DNA of 64,000 bases from Pedobacter steynii (GTDB lineage: Bacteria; Bacteroidota; Bacteroidia; Sphingobacteriales; Sphingobacteriaceae), in contig NZ_FNGY01000007.1 of the NCBI RefSeq assembly GCF_900103665.1, positions 372,001 through 436,000 of the forward strand. Direction: 5' to 3'. Numbering within the stretch: the stretch's first letter is position 1; every line of letters starts with the position of its first letter. Below the pieces are notes generated by a model. It worked only from the letters and a program-made list of their open reading frames with translations. It was not told where the DNA came from and did no database searches. Positions 8,826 to 17,418 of this stretch are shown piece after piece. The translations under genes and the position numbers were made by a program.

Positions 8826-8829
8826 AATC

Positions 8830-8860
8830 CAAAGGTAGGAAACTTTTCGTACGAAACAAC
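8830..8860 (-). promoter_or_regulatory. Promoter and likely BlaI operator
   Basis: On the minus strand a -33-like GTTG (8857-8860) and a -7 TACCTTTG (8830-8837) are 19 bp apart. The perfect palindrome TTTCGTACGAAA (8845-8856) lies in the spacer, where a bound BlaI-type dimer would block RNA polymerase. The promoter call follows the Bacteroidota consensus; the operator role is inferred. The rest of the 8826-9060 gap is very AT-rich and holds no gene. Confidence 0.65.
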
Positions 8861-9060
8861 ACTTAGGTTATTTATTTTTATTTATTTCTTTCCAAATATG
8901 CTTTAGCACACCTATCACGTTGATTAATAAAGATTAACAAAAGCGATATTCACAAATAAAATTACCTTCAAAAAATACAATATCATTATTATATCAAAAT
9001 TATTACTAAAAACATAATGTAATTTATAGCTACCTTTCGTTATAATTATTAACGTTTTTT

Positions 9061-9597
9061 ATGAAGGATAATGGCTTTATGATAGATTCCGATGGAATTT
9101 GCCTATTCATCACCCTCACGCTCAGAACCTCTTTAGCCGGGAGGCTGGTCCTTATTTTTTTAAATATAGTATGTGCAGGTATTATTATCCTGGCAACAAC
9201 AGAAAAAATTACGGCAATGGCCCTGGCCTTTACCCTGATGTTTTTGTTCCTGATCAGGTATTCGCTGTGGAACTTTTACGGGAAAGAATACCTGACGATC
9301 AATACAAAGTCCATCCGTTATCAGCACGATTACGGATTCTTTAAGACGACTCCCCAGACCAATAAGATTGGAACAAGCCTGATGGTTCAGGCCCAACAAA
9401 TTTACCAGACGGGGAAGTCGAAACAAGTCCGCCTGGTTTTCATATCACATGATGAGAATGACTTTCCGGAGGAAGTATATCATGTTGCCATCCCCATTAC
9501 ACAAAAAAATGCCAATGCGGTGGTCAGGGGGATCAACCTCCTTTATCTGGACAAAGTAACTGACAACTATTCTCTACCGCCCATACACATGAACTAA
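9061..9597 (+). CDS. Membrane protein of unknown function
   Basis: A 178-residue protein not assigned to a family. Two hydrophobic segments (about residues 25-45, LVLIFLNIVCAGIIIL, and 50-72, AMALAFTLMFLFLIRYSLW) are followed by a soluble domain of alternating strands (EYLTINTKSIRYQHDYG; KQVRLVFISHDEN; EEVYHVAIPI). The arrangement of a two-helix hairpin followed by a small beta domain recalls bacterial PH-like membrane proteins, but the match is weak. The start ATG lies right after an AT-rich run; its stop overlaps the convergent DUF3050 gene by 4 bp. Confidence 0.6.
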   Translation: MKDNGFMIDSDGICLFITLTLRTSLAGRLVLIFLNIVCAGIIILATTEKITAMALAFTLMFLFLIRYSLWNFYGKEYLTINTKSIRYQHDYGFFKTTPQTNKIGTSLMVQAQQIYQTGKSKQVRLVFISHDENDFPEEVYHVAIPITQKNANAVVRGINLLYLDKVTDNYSLPPIHMN

Positions 9598-10385
9598 CCT
9601 TTACGGGCCAGAATCGCGCGATAAGCGCCATCCCAAAGTCCGATTCGCTTTCTCAAAGAGACCATGCTCATCTCTTCGGCGGCTTTCCAGTTGGCCTCAT
9701 TATCGCCACAAAGGTCGGCAGTCATTTCTAAAGCCAAATGACTATGATGATCGCCATCTACCTCAATATGCCTGTCCAGATAGTACTTAAACAGAGAGAT
9801 CTGATCAGGGAATTTTTTATTCAGGTCGTTCACAATAGATAAAAACATATTCGGAATCAGGTCTTCTCTACCAAAGGTAAAGGTGCTTGCCTGTACATGA
9901 TGTTGCCCGCCGTTGATGACACTAAAGGTGAAATCAACAAAGTCGATGGCCTCCTGAGGAGTTCCGGCCGCCTGATAAGCTGCCTTCAAATCTGCCCCGC
10001 TTTTTAAAGCGCTGATAAATCTGCCAATCTCCTGAGTATCTGCCCCACATTGTTCCATCGCGTCCAGGTACATCTCAAAATGACTCTTCTTATTTCCATG
10101 CGCGTCTACATCTGATTCCTCACCGGCCACAATCTCATTGATCAATGACCTGATGTTGCCAGATCCTACCGGAAACCAGGGCAGACTCGTACAGGTCAGG
10201 TTGATTTGCAGGGCCTTTAATAAAGACATGAAGTCCCACACTGCATAGATATGGTATTCCATAAAGATCCGGAGGTCTTCCAGGTCGTTGATCACGGAAT
10301 ATACTTTATGGTTAATGATCTCCTGTCTTAACGGCTCAATATCGTGTTGAATTTGTTCAAGGGTACTGCTTATTCTGTTCTCCAT
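9594..10385 (-). CDS. DUF3050 domain-containing protein
   Basis: A 263-residue, mostly helical protein recognised as DUF3050 from IEPLRQEIINHKVYSVI, LRIFMEYHIYAVWDFMSLLKALQ and the later histidine-bearing stretches HHVQASTFTFGRED and YLDRHIEVDGDHHSHLA. The ordered His/Glu positions resemble the haem-oxygenase-like fold (TenA, CADD, PqqC), so a di-iron or cofactor-dependent oxygenase activity is conceivable, but this is inference. An ATG at 10412 would add nine hydrophobic residues; the internal ATG at 10385 (MENRISS) is the better start. It is divergent from lemA. Confidence 0.78.
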   Translation of the reverse strand: MENRISSTLEQIQHDIEPLRQEIINHKVYSVINDLEDLRIFMEYHIYAVWDFMSLLKALQINLTCTSLPWFPVGSGNIRSLINEIVAGEESDVDAHGNKKSHFEMYLDAMEQCGADTQEIGRFISALKSGADLKAAYQAAGTPQEAIDFVDFTFSVINGGQHHVQASTFTFGREDLIPNMFLSIVNDLNKKFPDQISLFKYYLDRHIEVDGDHHSHLALEMTADLCGDNEANWKAAEEMSMVSLRKRIGLWDGAYRAILARKG

Positions 10386-10456
10386 TATCATAAAAAATGC
10401 AAATGTAAACATTCAGTATGATTGAATATTGCTATCTTCCTCTAACTTATTTAAAT

Positions 10457-11008
10457 ATGACAATACTTATCATTACCGGCATCGCACTGTTACTCCTGAC
10501 TGGTAGTATCTTAACTTACAATCAGCTCGTTAAAAAGAGAAACCTAATGAAGGAGGCCTGGAGTGGAATTGATGTTTATCTTAAAAAAAGATACGACCTC
10601 ATCCCCAATCTGATTGAAACGGTTAAAAGTTATGCCACGCATGAGCAGCAGCTGATGGAAAACATTACCCGCTTGCGCAGCAATGCCATACAATCCAGCA
10701 ATACTCCCGAAAAGATTCTTGCCGAAAACGGGCTTACACAATCCATCGGACAATTGATGATCCTCGCAGAAAACTATCCCGATTTAAAAGCAAACACGAA
10801 TTTCCAACAACTTCAGTCGCAATTGGAAACCATAGAATCAGAGATAGAAATGTCCAGAAGGTATTATAACGGAACGGTGAGAGAGAACAACATCCTCATT
10901 GAATCCTTTCCATCTAATCTCCTTGCCACTGCCTTTAACTTTCAGCAAGGCAGTTTCTTCGAAATACAAAACCCTGTAGAAAGGGAAAATCAAAAAGCAT
11001 CCTTTTAA
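10457..11008 (+). CDS. lemA: LemA family protein
   Basis: A 183-residue protein with one N-terminal membrane helix (MTILIITGIALLLLTG) and a helical LemA domain: NQLVKKRNLMKEAWSGIDVYLKKRYDLIPNLIETVK (the LemA signature), then ENYPDLKANTNFQQLQSQLETIE and YYNGTVRENNILIESFPSNL. LemA proteins are membrane-anchored with most of the chain outside or facing the envelope; their biochemical role is unsettled. The gene is 12 bp upstream of a DUF2207 gene, a very common pair in bacteria. An upstream in-frame ATG at 10418 would spoil the membrane anchor, so 10457 is used. Confidence 0.92.
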   Translation: MTILIITGIALLLLTGSILTYNQLVKKRNLMKEAWSGIDVYLKKRYDLIPNLIETVKSYATHEQQLMENITRLRSNAIQSSNTPEKILAENGLTQSIGQLMILAENYPDLKANTNFQQLQSQLETIESEIEMSRRYYNGTVRENNILIESFPSNLLATAFNFQQGSFFEIQNPVERENQKASF

Positions 11009-11020
11009 GATAACATCATC

Positions 11021-12937
11021 ATGATCCACAAGTTTTTGCGATACTTCAGCTACCTGCTCTTCCTTATCCTTCTTCAGTTCCCTCAACAGCTATTTGCTCA
11101 AACAGAAAGAATTCTGTCTTTTCATTCCGACATTAAGATTGACAGCTCAGGATTGGTCCGGATCACCGAGCTGATCAAGGTAAATGCCAACGCTGATCAG
11201 ATTAAAAGAGGCCTGGTAAGAACCCTGCCCTTATACCGGAAAGATATTTACAGCACCAGGAAAAAGATGGACTTTTTAATAGAACGTGTGCTGAAAGATG
11301 GCGTTGAAGAACCCTTTTTTACGAAAGAAGCCGATGGCATGAGGTCCATTTATATCGGACGCGAAAGCGTAATGCTTGAACCCGGCATTTATGAATACCA
11401 GATCGTTTACAGTACCAGAGGCCAGGTTGGATTTTTTAAGGATTACGACGAGTTGTATTGGAATGTAACAGGAAATGACTGGGCCTTCCCTATTGACGCT
11501 GCTTCTGCCAGCATCCATTTTCCAGGGGCCGCCAAAGGAGGAAATACCGTTTGCTATACTGGTATTGCAGGATCTAAAGCCCATGATTGTAATTCTTTTA
11601 GCGATAGTGATGGTAGTGTTACCTTTAAAACCAATCAACCGCTTAACCCTGGCGAAGGATTCACTATTGCCGCAGCCTTTACTTCCGGCATCATCAAAAA
11701 GCCATCATTTACCGAGCGGCTGTTTACAGAATATAAAGAAATAGCGATTACCGCCTTACTTTTAATCGCGCTTGGGGGATATCTCTTCTTCAGCTGGCAA
11801 CGCTACGGAGTAGATCCGGAAAGTCCGACCGTAATCCCGAGCTTTAATGTTCCTGGAGATTTCTCTCCGGCAATGCTCCGCTACTTCAATAAAAGAAAAT
11901 CAGATCAAAAAGGTTTTGCCACTTCCATCGTCAATATGGCCGTTAAGAAAGTGATCAAAATCACAAAAGAGGAAGACGACTATGTATTAGAACGTGCTTC
12001 TGATGATGTCAGTGTACTCAGTCCGGAAGAACAACAGATTTACAAACACCTGCTGGGGATCAGATCAAAAATTTCCATTGACCAATCCAATAACGACGAC
12101 ATATCCACCGCAAGAAGGGCCTATGAGACCAACGTAAAAGTAAAGCTTGACTTTGAGAAATACTTTGTTAAACATAGCAAACACCTGATCAAAGGCATCC
12201 TCGCTACAGTGGCTGCATTTGCCTTGTTTATGTATTTTGTGGGTGGAGGTTATCCCCTGGTCCTTCTTTTCTTTGCTCCCTTTCTGGGCGCGGGATTATT
12301 TTGCATTTATATCGGAATCAAAGGCCTGCGTTCCACCTATGGAATCTCTCTTTTCTTAGTTTTATTCGGGCTTGGATTTGCAGGTGCACCAGGCTGGATG
12401 CTTTTTCAGTTTATAGGAAATATGGAGCCTACCAGCGCAGTTTTTATCATCCTTGCGACCCTCTTATTCCTCTCTTTTATTTACCTGATTAAAGCGCCAA
12501 CGGTTTATGGAGCAGCAATGCTCAGTGAAATCGCTGGTTTTAAAATGTATCTGGAAACGGCAGAACAGCACCGGCTGAACCTGTTGAACCCACCGGAGCT
12601 CAGCCCTCAGCTTTTTGAGAAATTCCTGCCCTATGCCATGGCTCTGGATGTAGAAAATGAATGGGGAGCTAAGTTTGAACAGATTTTTGATGGAACAGAT
12701 TACCAGCCGGAATGGTATGACGGAAACAGCTTCCCTTACCGTACCTTCGGTTCAGGATTCGCAAAACCGCTGAGCCGCGCCTTTGAAAACGCGACGCCAT
12801 CGATCAGTTCCTCTTCTTCCGGCTCTGGTTCTTCCTCCGGATCTTCCGGAAGTTCCAGCTGGAGTTCAGGCAGCAGCAGTAGCAGCAGTGGATCTTCCGG
12901 AGGTGGCGGAGGCGGAGGTGGTGGCGGAGGCTGGTAA
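11021..12937 (+). CDS. DUF2207 domain membrane protein with Ser/Gly-rich tail
   Basis: A 638-residue protein with a signal peptide (cleavage near LFAQ, residue 27), an extracytoplasmic beta-rich DUF2207 domain (about 28-225; SFHSDIKIDSSGLVRITELIKV), a membrane helix at about 240-258, a cytoplasmic segment starting RYGVDPESPTVIPSF, three more helices (about 390-485), and a conserved ending GNSFPYRTFGSGF. The last 40 residues are almost only Ser and Gly and end in eleven Gly plus Trp, as in many DUF2207 proteins. Partner of the upstream lemA gene. The function is unknown; envelope stress or surface roles have been suggested for the pair. A decayed copy of this gene's 3' end lies at 15750-15951. 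Confidence 0.85.
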   Translation: MIHKFLRYFSYLLFLILLQFPQQLFAQTERILSFHSDIKIDSSGLVRITELIKVNANADQIKRGLVRTLPLYRKDIYSTRKKMDFLIERVLKDGVEEPFFTKEADGMRSIYIGRESVMLEPGIYEYQIVYSTRGQVGFFKDYDELYWNVTGNDWAFPIDAASASIHFPGAAKGGNTVCYTGIAGSKAHDCNSFSDSDGSVTFKTNQPLNPGEGFTIAAAFTSGIIKKPSFTERLFTEYKEIAITALLLIALGGYLFFSWQRYGVDPESPTVIPSFNVPGDFSPAMLRYFNKRKSDQKGFATSIVNMAVKKVIKITKEEDDYVLERASDDVSVLSPEEQQIYKHLLGIRSKISIDQSNNDDISTARRAYETNVKVKLDFEKYFVKHSKHLIKGILATVAAFALFMYFVGGGYPLVLLFFAPFLGAGLFCIYIGIKGLRSTYGISLFLVLFGLGFAGAPGWMLFQFIGNMEPTSAVFIILATLLFLSFIYLIKAPTVYGAAMLSEIAGFKMYLETAEQHRLNLLNPPELSPQLFEKFLPYAMALDVENEWGAKFEQIFDGTDYQPEWYDGNSFPYRTFGSGFAKPLSRAFENATPSISSSSSGSGSSSGSSGSSSWSSGSSSSSSGSSGGGGGGGGGGGW

Positions 12938-13058
12938 TCCTTTTAAGATTAATTCATAACTTGCACTTAAATTGCTCATAAATGCATTGTAATTAATAGC
13001 CAATCTGCCGGGACGAGGAAATCTTTTACAATGCACTAAGGCTTAATTTAATAAAATA

Positions 13059-14090
13059 ATGACAGGGTTAAATCAGTTGCTTTTCTTTTTTAGTGCCTTA
13101 GGCGCTTTTAATGGTTTCTTACTTTCCTTATATTTTGCCATACATGCTAAAAAGAAAGTTTTTACAAATTATTATTTATCCCTGCTGCTCCTTGTTTTAA
13201 GCATCAGAATTATTAAGTCCGTATTTTTCTATTTCAATCCGGACTTATCCAGTATTTTTATCCAGATTGGGCTTTCCGCCTGTGTTCTGATTGGCCCATT
13301 TCTTTTTTTATACCTGAAATCATACGCAGAAGATGAAAAACAAAATTGGGCAAGGCATGTAATCCCTTATGTGGCAATAATAACGATTTTAGGGTTCTTT
13401 TATCCATATCTTGAATATCGTTCCATTTGGACCCAATGGATCATAAAAGCTATATACTCCCAATGGGGCGCTTACCTAATTTTGTCGCTAAAATACCTTC
13501 GGCCAATTATTCAAAAATTCAAGGGGAAAGAAAGCCTGGCAAAAATTGACATCTGGTTACTCAGCATCTATCTCGGCGTTACATTGATATGGTTGGCCTA
13601 TACCACCTCAGCTTATACCTCCTATATGGCCGGGGCTCTGTCATTTACCTTTATTTTATATATCATTATCTTGCTTTTAATTTTTAGAAACAGCAGGGAA
13701 GCTGCTTTTTTTCAAGAAAAAGAGAAATATAAAAACAAAGAAATTGACAAAAAAACGCTGGATATCATTGCGCAAAAACTATCCATAATAACGGAAAAAG
13801 AACTATTTCTTAATCCAAATTTCACACTTGAAGAAGCGGCAAAAGAGCTTAAAGTGACCAAACATATCTTGTCTCAATATGTAAACGAAACATTGGGTAA
13901 ATCTTTCTCAAATCTCATTAAAGAACATAGAATTGAAAAAGCAAAAAAGCTATTGGAAACAGAAAAAAACTATACCATCGAAAGTTTAGGCTATGATAGT
14001 GGCTTTAACTCAAAATCGACTTTCTTTACCGCATTTAAAGAAATAACAGGTTTAACCCCCGCAGCATATCAGAAATCATGCGCCAAATAA
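13059..14090 (+). CDS. AraC-type regulator with seven-helix membrane domain
   Basis: A 343-residue protein. Residues 1-210 form about seven membrane helices (for example LLFFFSALGAFNGFLLSLYF and LLLVLSIRIIK), and the C terminus is an AraC HTH pair: NPNFTLEEAAKELKVTKHILSQYVN for the first and YTIESLGYDSGFNSKSTFF for the second, finishing with the family's LTPAAYQKS. Such 7TM-AraC fusions are frequent in Bacteroidota and are thought to sense membrane-associated or hydrophobic ligands. The gene is strikingly AT-rich compared with its neighbours. It precedes a broken NTF2-like gene and a DJ-1/PfpI gene, its probable targets. The whole set sits between an intact and a decayed copy of the DUF2207 3' end. 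Confidence 0.88.
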   Translation: MTGLNQLLFFFSALGAFNGFLLSLYFAIHAKKKVFTNYYLSLLLLVLSIRIIKSVFFYFNPDLSSIFIQIGLSACVLIGPFLFLYLKSYAEDEKQNWARHVIPYVAIITILGFFYPYLEYRSIWTQWIIKAIYSQWGAYLILSLKYLRPIIQKFKGKESLAKIDIWLLSIYLGVTLIWLAYTTSAYTSYMAGALSFTFILYIIILLLIFRNSREAAFFQEKEKYKNKEIDKKTLDIIAQKLSIITEKELFLNPNFTLEEAAKELKVTKHILSQYVNETLGKSFSNLIKEHRIEKAKKLLETEKNYTIESLGYDSGFNSKSTFFTAFKEITGLTPAAYQKSCAK

Positions 14091-14191
14091 GTTCGATATT
14101 ATAGAATCAGACTTCTACTTTATAAATTAAGGCCGCTAAGACAACCCTGGCCCGGACATTTGTACTCATTACTAATTTTAAAAAATTAAAA

Positions 14192-14539
14192 ATGAGAAAA
14201 GTGTTTTTATCCATCGGACTTAGTCTTTTGTTATTTAATGTAAATGCCCTGGTAAATGATACGGCGGGCGGTTTGCAGCGCATCCAAAAAACGTTAGATC
14301 TCTACATTGAAGACCAGGCCATGGGCAACTCGGTCAGGGTAGGGCAATTCTTTCATGTCTCCTGGCAACTGAAAATTTTTAGGGGCAACCAATTTAGAAT
14401 TGTGCCTAAATCACAGTACCTCCCCCCCTGTAAAAAATGGAATGCAAAACCCGGCAACTGCTCGACCTCTGCTGTGTTTATTGGTATTTCAAGCGATATC
14501 GCCATTGCGAAAGTAGAAATCAGTGCTTCAATCTCCTGA
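14192..14539 (+). pseudogene. NTF2/lumazine-binding-like gene, frameshifted
   Basis: The open frame encodes 115 residues: a signal peptide (MRKVFLSIGLSLLLFNVNAL) followed by IQKTLDLYIEDQAMGN and VFIGISSDIAIAKVEIS, which parallel the C-terminal domain of the next gene (ITEVLSDYIEGTANG and IVSIDIEKDAAMAKVEIV). The frame stops at 14539, but the missing family ending is recognisable in the +1 frame from 14527 as FNLLRTNQ, in place of the expected DYFxLLK segment. So the gene has lost a stretch of codons and the reading frame near 14520. A short intact protein is possible but less likely. The next gene starts at 14605. Confidence 0.6.
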
Positions 14540-14604
14540 GAACAAATCAAAAGAATCAACGAATATCATCTTCTTCAACTTCAAACCTGATCATTTCCAA
14601 TTAT

Positions 14605-15744
14605 ATGAATAAAACAATAGCCGCATTACTTGTTTTTATTAGCTTATCCCCGGTAGGAAGCTATGCGCAGAAAAAAATCCTGTTCGTCACGTCCAATCAG
14701 GATTTTTATGGAAATACAAAAATAACGACGTCCAACCACTTTGAAGAACTCGTCGTCCCCTACGATACCTTTATAAAAGCAGGGTACACTGTCGATTTCA
14801 TTAGCCCAAAGGGTGGAGCAGTTCCCATTGGTTATATTAACGCGTCAGACAGCCTTCAAAAAAAGTATTTGTATGACGGCTGGTTTATGGACAAATTGGG
14901 GCATACAAAGAAACCGACTGAAATTATTGCAGATAACTATATCGCCATTTTTTATGGTGGCGGAGGTGCTGCAATGTTTGGGGTAGCAGAAAACACCGCT
15001 ATTCAAAAAATTGCAAGGGACATTTACAACAAAAATGGTGTGGTTTCATCAATATGCCATGGAACAGCAGGCTTGGCTTTTTTAAAAGATGAGGCCGGAA
15101 ATTCACTCTATAAAGGAAGAAAAATTACCGGCTATCCGGACAAATTTGAAAACAGAGATATGGAATATTACAAAGCATTTCCGTTTTCAATAGACCATGC
15201 GATTAAAAACAATGATGGAAATTTTGTTCACTCCGACAAAGGCCGGGATGCCTTCTATATTGTTGACGGCAGGTTTGTCACCGGACAAGACCCGACATCT
15301 GCTTCCAAAATGGCAAATGAGATCGTTAAAATTCTAAATACCAACTTTAAAGATGGGAATAAGATGGCAGTAAAAAGCGATTTAACTCAAATCACAGAAG
15401 TCCTTTCTGACTACATAGAAGGTACGGCAAATGGACAACCCGAACGACTACGCAAAGCCTTTCATCAGAATTTCAATTTGTACACGGTTGCAAAAGACAC
15501 TTTGTGGATACGTTCAGGAGAACAATATATTGCGAACATAAAGGATGGCCAAAAGTTAAACAGAATAGGACGTATTGTTTCAATTGATATTGAAAAAGAT
15601 GCTGCAATGGCAAAAGTAGAAATTGTAGTTCCCAATTCGAGAACTTTTACAGACTATTTTCTATTGCTTAAATACCAGAGTACCTGGAAAATTGTACACA
15701 AAAGTTACAGCTGGCAGGAATTGCCCAAAGCAGAAAAAAAATAA
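14605..15744 (+). CDS. DJ-1/PfpI family protein with NTF2-like C-terminal domain
   Basis: A 379-residue two-domain protein with a signal peptide (MNKTIAALLVFISLSPVGSYAQ). Residues about 24-250 form a class I glutamine amidotransferase-like DJ-1/PfpI domain of the Hsp31 type: ILFVTSNQ strand, an acidic residue at EELV (47-48), FYGGGGA loop, and the nucleophile elbow SSICHGTAG with Cys151. Hsp31-type members act on glyoxals or proteins, or are hydrolases of unknown substrate. Residues about 262-379 are an NTF2/lumazine-binding-like domain (LTQITEVLSDYIEG to WKIVHKSYSWQ). ATG 14605 is used because it gives the signal peptide; export makes the protein periplasmic. The fusion and the adjacent orphan NTF2-like pseudogene suggest a small duplicated module under the AraC regulator upstream. 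Confidence 0.82.
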   Translation: MNKTIAALLVFISLSPVGSYAQKKILFVTSNQDFYGNTKITTSNHFEELVVPYDTFIKAGYTVDFISPKGGAVPIGYINASDSLQKKYLYDGWFMDKLGHTKKPTEIIADNYIAIFYGGGGAAMFGVAENTAIQKIARDIYNKNGVVSSICHGTAGLAFLKDEAGNSLYKGRKITGYPDKFENRDMEYYKAFPFSIDHAIKNNDGNFVHSDKGRDAFYIVDGRFVTGQDPTSASKMANEIVKILNTNFKDGNKMAVKSDLTQITEVLSDYIEGTANGQPERLRKAFHQNFNLYTVAKDTLWIRSGEQYIANIKDGQKLNRIGRIVSIDIEKDAAMAKVEIVVPNSRTFTDYFLLLKYQSTWKIVHKSYSWQELPKAEKK

Positions 15745-15749
15745 AAGCA

Positions 15750-15951
15750 CAACTTGCCTCCCCTAACTGATATTAAAACTGCCAGGAAAATTCGTAAAAC
15801 CTTTGAAAAATAACCATTTAGAAAAGCATTCCTGATGCCTGCCTGTTCAGGTCATACCGGATTTAATGCGCCCATTCTTCCGGAAGTTCCAGCTCATTTT
15901 CTGGCGATATCAGCTGATGGATCTTCCGGAGGTGGCGACCGTCCCTGGTAA
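15750..15951 (+). pseudogene. Decayed copy of the DUF2207 gene 3' end
   Basis: The stretch directly after the DJ-1 gene resembles the last ~200 bp of the DUF2207 gene in the same order: CTTCCCTTACC-like sequence, TTCGTAAAACC (15791, versus TTCGCAAAACC at 12758), TTTGAAAA (15802 versus 12782), the 19-mer TCTTCCGGAAGTTCCAGCT (15876 versus 12842, identical), the 20-mer TGGATCTTCCGGAGGTGGCG (15918 versus 12889, identical) and the final TGG TAA (15946-15951). The copy has small deletions and an in-frame TGA, and its Gly tract is shortened. It cannot encode protein. It shows that the AraC/DJ-1 block lies between a live gene and a dead relative of its end. Confidence 0.75.
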
Positions 15952-15960
15952 AAACGCCGC

Positions 15961-16626
15961 CTATTTTCCTGCGGCAACGATTACGATATCGCGCTGCACA
16001 GCTGTACCTAAATTACTTTGGGTATTGTCTTTTTCTTCGATGATTTCCAGGATATGAAAACCTGCCTCTTCCAGTAGTTCACAGAGCATCTTAGCGGTAT
16101 AAAGTTGAAATTCCCATTTTGTAAAAGGCAGTTGCTCCATGAATTCTTTAGCGGCAAATGCGATGCAGAAACGGCCACCAGGCTTCAATACTTTGTAAAT
16201 CTCTGCTGCATAAGCCTTGGGATCTTTCCAGAAATAAAGGGTATTCACGGTAAAGATCTTTTGAAAAGTATCCGCTGGAAAATCAAGATGTTCTCCATCA
16301 GACAGCTCAAAAGCAACTGATCCAGAGTTCGGCAGGGCATCATTGATTCTGGTCGCTTCCTCAAGCATCGTAATGGAAATATCCGTCCCAATATAGTGTA
16401 AACCTGTTGCACTTTCCATCAACAGCGCAATATGGCTGCCATTTCCCTGCCCGATCTCCAGCACCTTTTCATCCGCAGTAAGCTGCAAAGATGCAATCGT
16501 TCTGGCAATCATATTTTCATTCGAAAGTGCCATCCGTTCACCCGTCTTTATCCCGGCCTCACCTTTTGGCAGGCTCAGCTGACTGGCCACTTCCTTTAGT
16601 TCTTCTTCAGTCCATTCTTTTTTCAT
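15961..16626 (-). CDS. Class I SAM-dependent methyltransferase
   Basis: A 221-residue methyltransferase of the Methyltransf_11 type. Motif I is VLEIGQGNG (residues 55-63), motif II follows as HYIGTDISITML, FELSDGEHLDFPADTFQKIFTVNTLYFW covers motifs III-IV, and LKPGGRFCIAF is the post-motif strand. The layout is like UbiE/bile-acid-type small-molecule methyltransferases, but the acceptor is unknown. The stop lies only 10 bp from the end of the decayed DUF2207 copy, with which it is convergent. Upstream of its start is a gap with an ECF sigma remnant. Confidence 0.85.
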   Translation of the reverse strand: MKKEWTEEELKEVASQLSLPKGEAGIKTGERMALSNENMIARTIASLQLTADEKVLEIGQGNGSHIALLMESATGLHYIGTDISITMLEEATRINDALPNSGSVAFELSDGEHLDFPADTFQKIFTVNTLYFWKDPKAYAAEIYKVLKPGGRFCIAFAAKEFMEQLPFTKWEFQLYTAKMLCELLEEAGFHILEIIEEKDNTQSNLGTAVQRDIVIVAAGK

Positions 16627-16800
16627 TAGCGCTATGTTTTTTTGATGAGCCTATATTTCTTATTGTTTATAAACGGTATTCCGATAAGAATGTAAATCTC
16701 TATAAAATAATATTTACCACCTTGTGATTTTAGAAAATTTACATTCAGAACAAAAAGACAAGCTATAGCCATGACCTACAATACCTTACAAAAAAGATTC

Positions 16801-16972
16801 AGCCCATAGCAGAGTTGATGCCGGGCAAGGGAAGAAAATTTTCCTGCTTAATCATGACGATAAGCTAAAGTATTCCGATATTGCGGCTTTATTGGGCATC
16901 TCTGTAAATACAGTAAAGACACAGATTAAACCTGCCTGCCAGTTTATCAGACAATACAACAATACGAATTAA
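16801..16972 (+). pseudogene. ECF sigma factor remnant, region 4
   Basis: From 16838 the frame reads IFLLNHDDKLKYSDIAALLGISVNTVKTQI and continues to a stop at 16972, an almost perfect sigma-70 region 4.2 helix-turn-helix of the FecI-like ECF group. The expected preceding segment is present but in another frame (IAELMPGKGRK, 16806-16838), so a one-base indel at the A/T run near 16838 breaks it. Regions 2 and the linker are missing upstream. No protein could be made from it. The remaining 16627-16800 is AT-rich and shows no gene. Confidence 0.75.
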
Positions 16973-16977
16973 CAACA

Positions 16978-17412
16978 ATGATATTTGCACTAGTCGCTAT
17001 TAACACCCTAATCTTTATCTTCCTTTCTTTCTTGCACATTTATTGGGTTTTTGGAGGAACCTGGGCCTTAAAAAATGCATTACCGGTAAGAGTTAGCGGG
17101 GAACAGGCCATGAAGCCGGGTAAGTTTGGAACCCTGATCGTTGCATTGGGACTTGCCTTATTTGCTTTCATTACCCTGGCAAACATTGGCATCGCAGATT
17201 CACTAATAGACAGAAGGTATATTCATATTGCCACTTATGTCATTTCCGGAATATTCTGCCTTCGTGCTATCGGAGATTTCAAATACATCGGGCTGATGAA
17301 AAGTATCAAGGGAACCAATTTCGCAAAAGAAGACACCAGGACTTATGTTCCGCTCTGCCTTGTGCTTTCCTTATTTAGCTTATCGATTCCACTCATGACC
17401 TGCGGACAATAA
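16978..17412 (+). CDS. DUF3995 domain-containing membrane protein
   Basis: A 144-residue integral membrane protein with four predicted helices (about 3-22, 47-69, 76-95, 120-140). The features IFLSFLHIYWVFGGTWAL and YIHIATYVISGIFCLRAIGDFKYIGL match DUF3995 proteins, which carry the HxYW and RAxGDF motifs. Its function is unknown. The start ATG is 5 bp after the stop of the ECF remnant, so the original promoter may have been altered when the sigma factor gene decayed. It is convergent with the siderophore-interacting gene, 6 bp apart. Confidence 0.75.
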   Translation: MIFALVAINTLIFIFLSFLHIYWVFGGTWALKNALPVRVSGEQAMKPGKFGTLIVALGLALFAFITLANIGIADSLIDRRYIHIATYVISGIFCLRAIGDFKYIGLMKSIKGTNFAKEDTRTYVPLCLVLSLFSLSIPLMTCGQ

Positions 17413-17418
17413 GCAGGC

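Noticed and set aside
12795..12934. Independent Ser/Gly repeat element at the end of the DUF2207 gene
   Set aside because: It is an in-frame low-complexity tail common in DUF2207 proteins. Only its decayed copy at 15750-15951 is unusual.
14437..14604. Upstream extension of the DJ-1 gene to 14437
   Set aside because: The extra residues are the out-of-frame remains of the NTF2-like gene. ATG 14605 gives a proper signal peptide.
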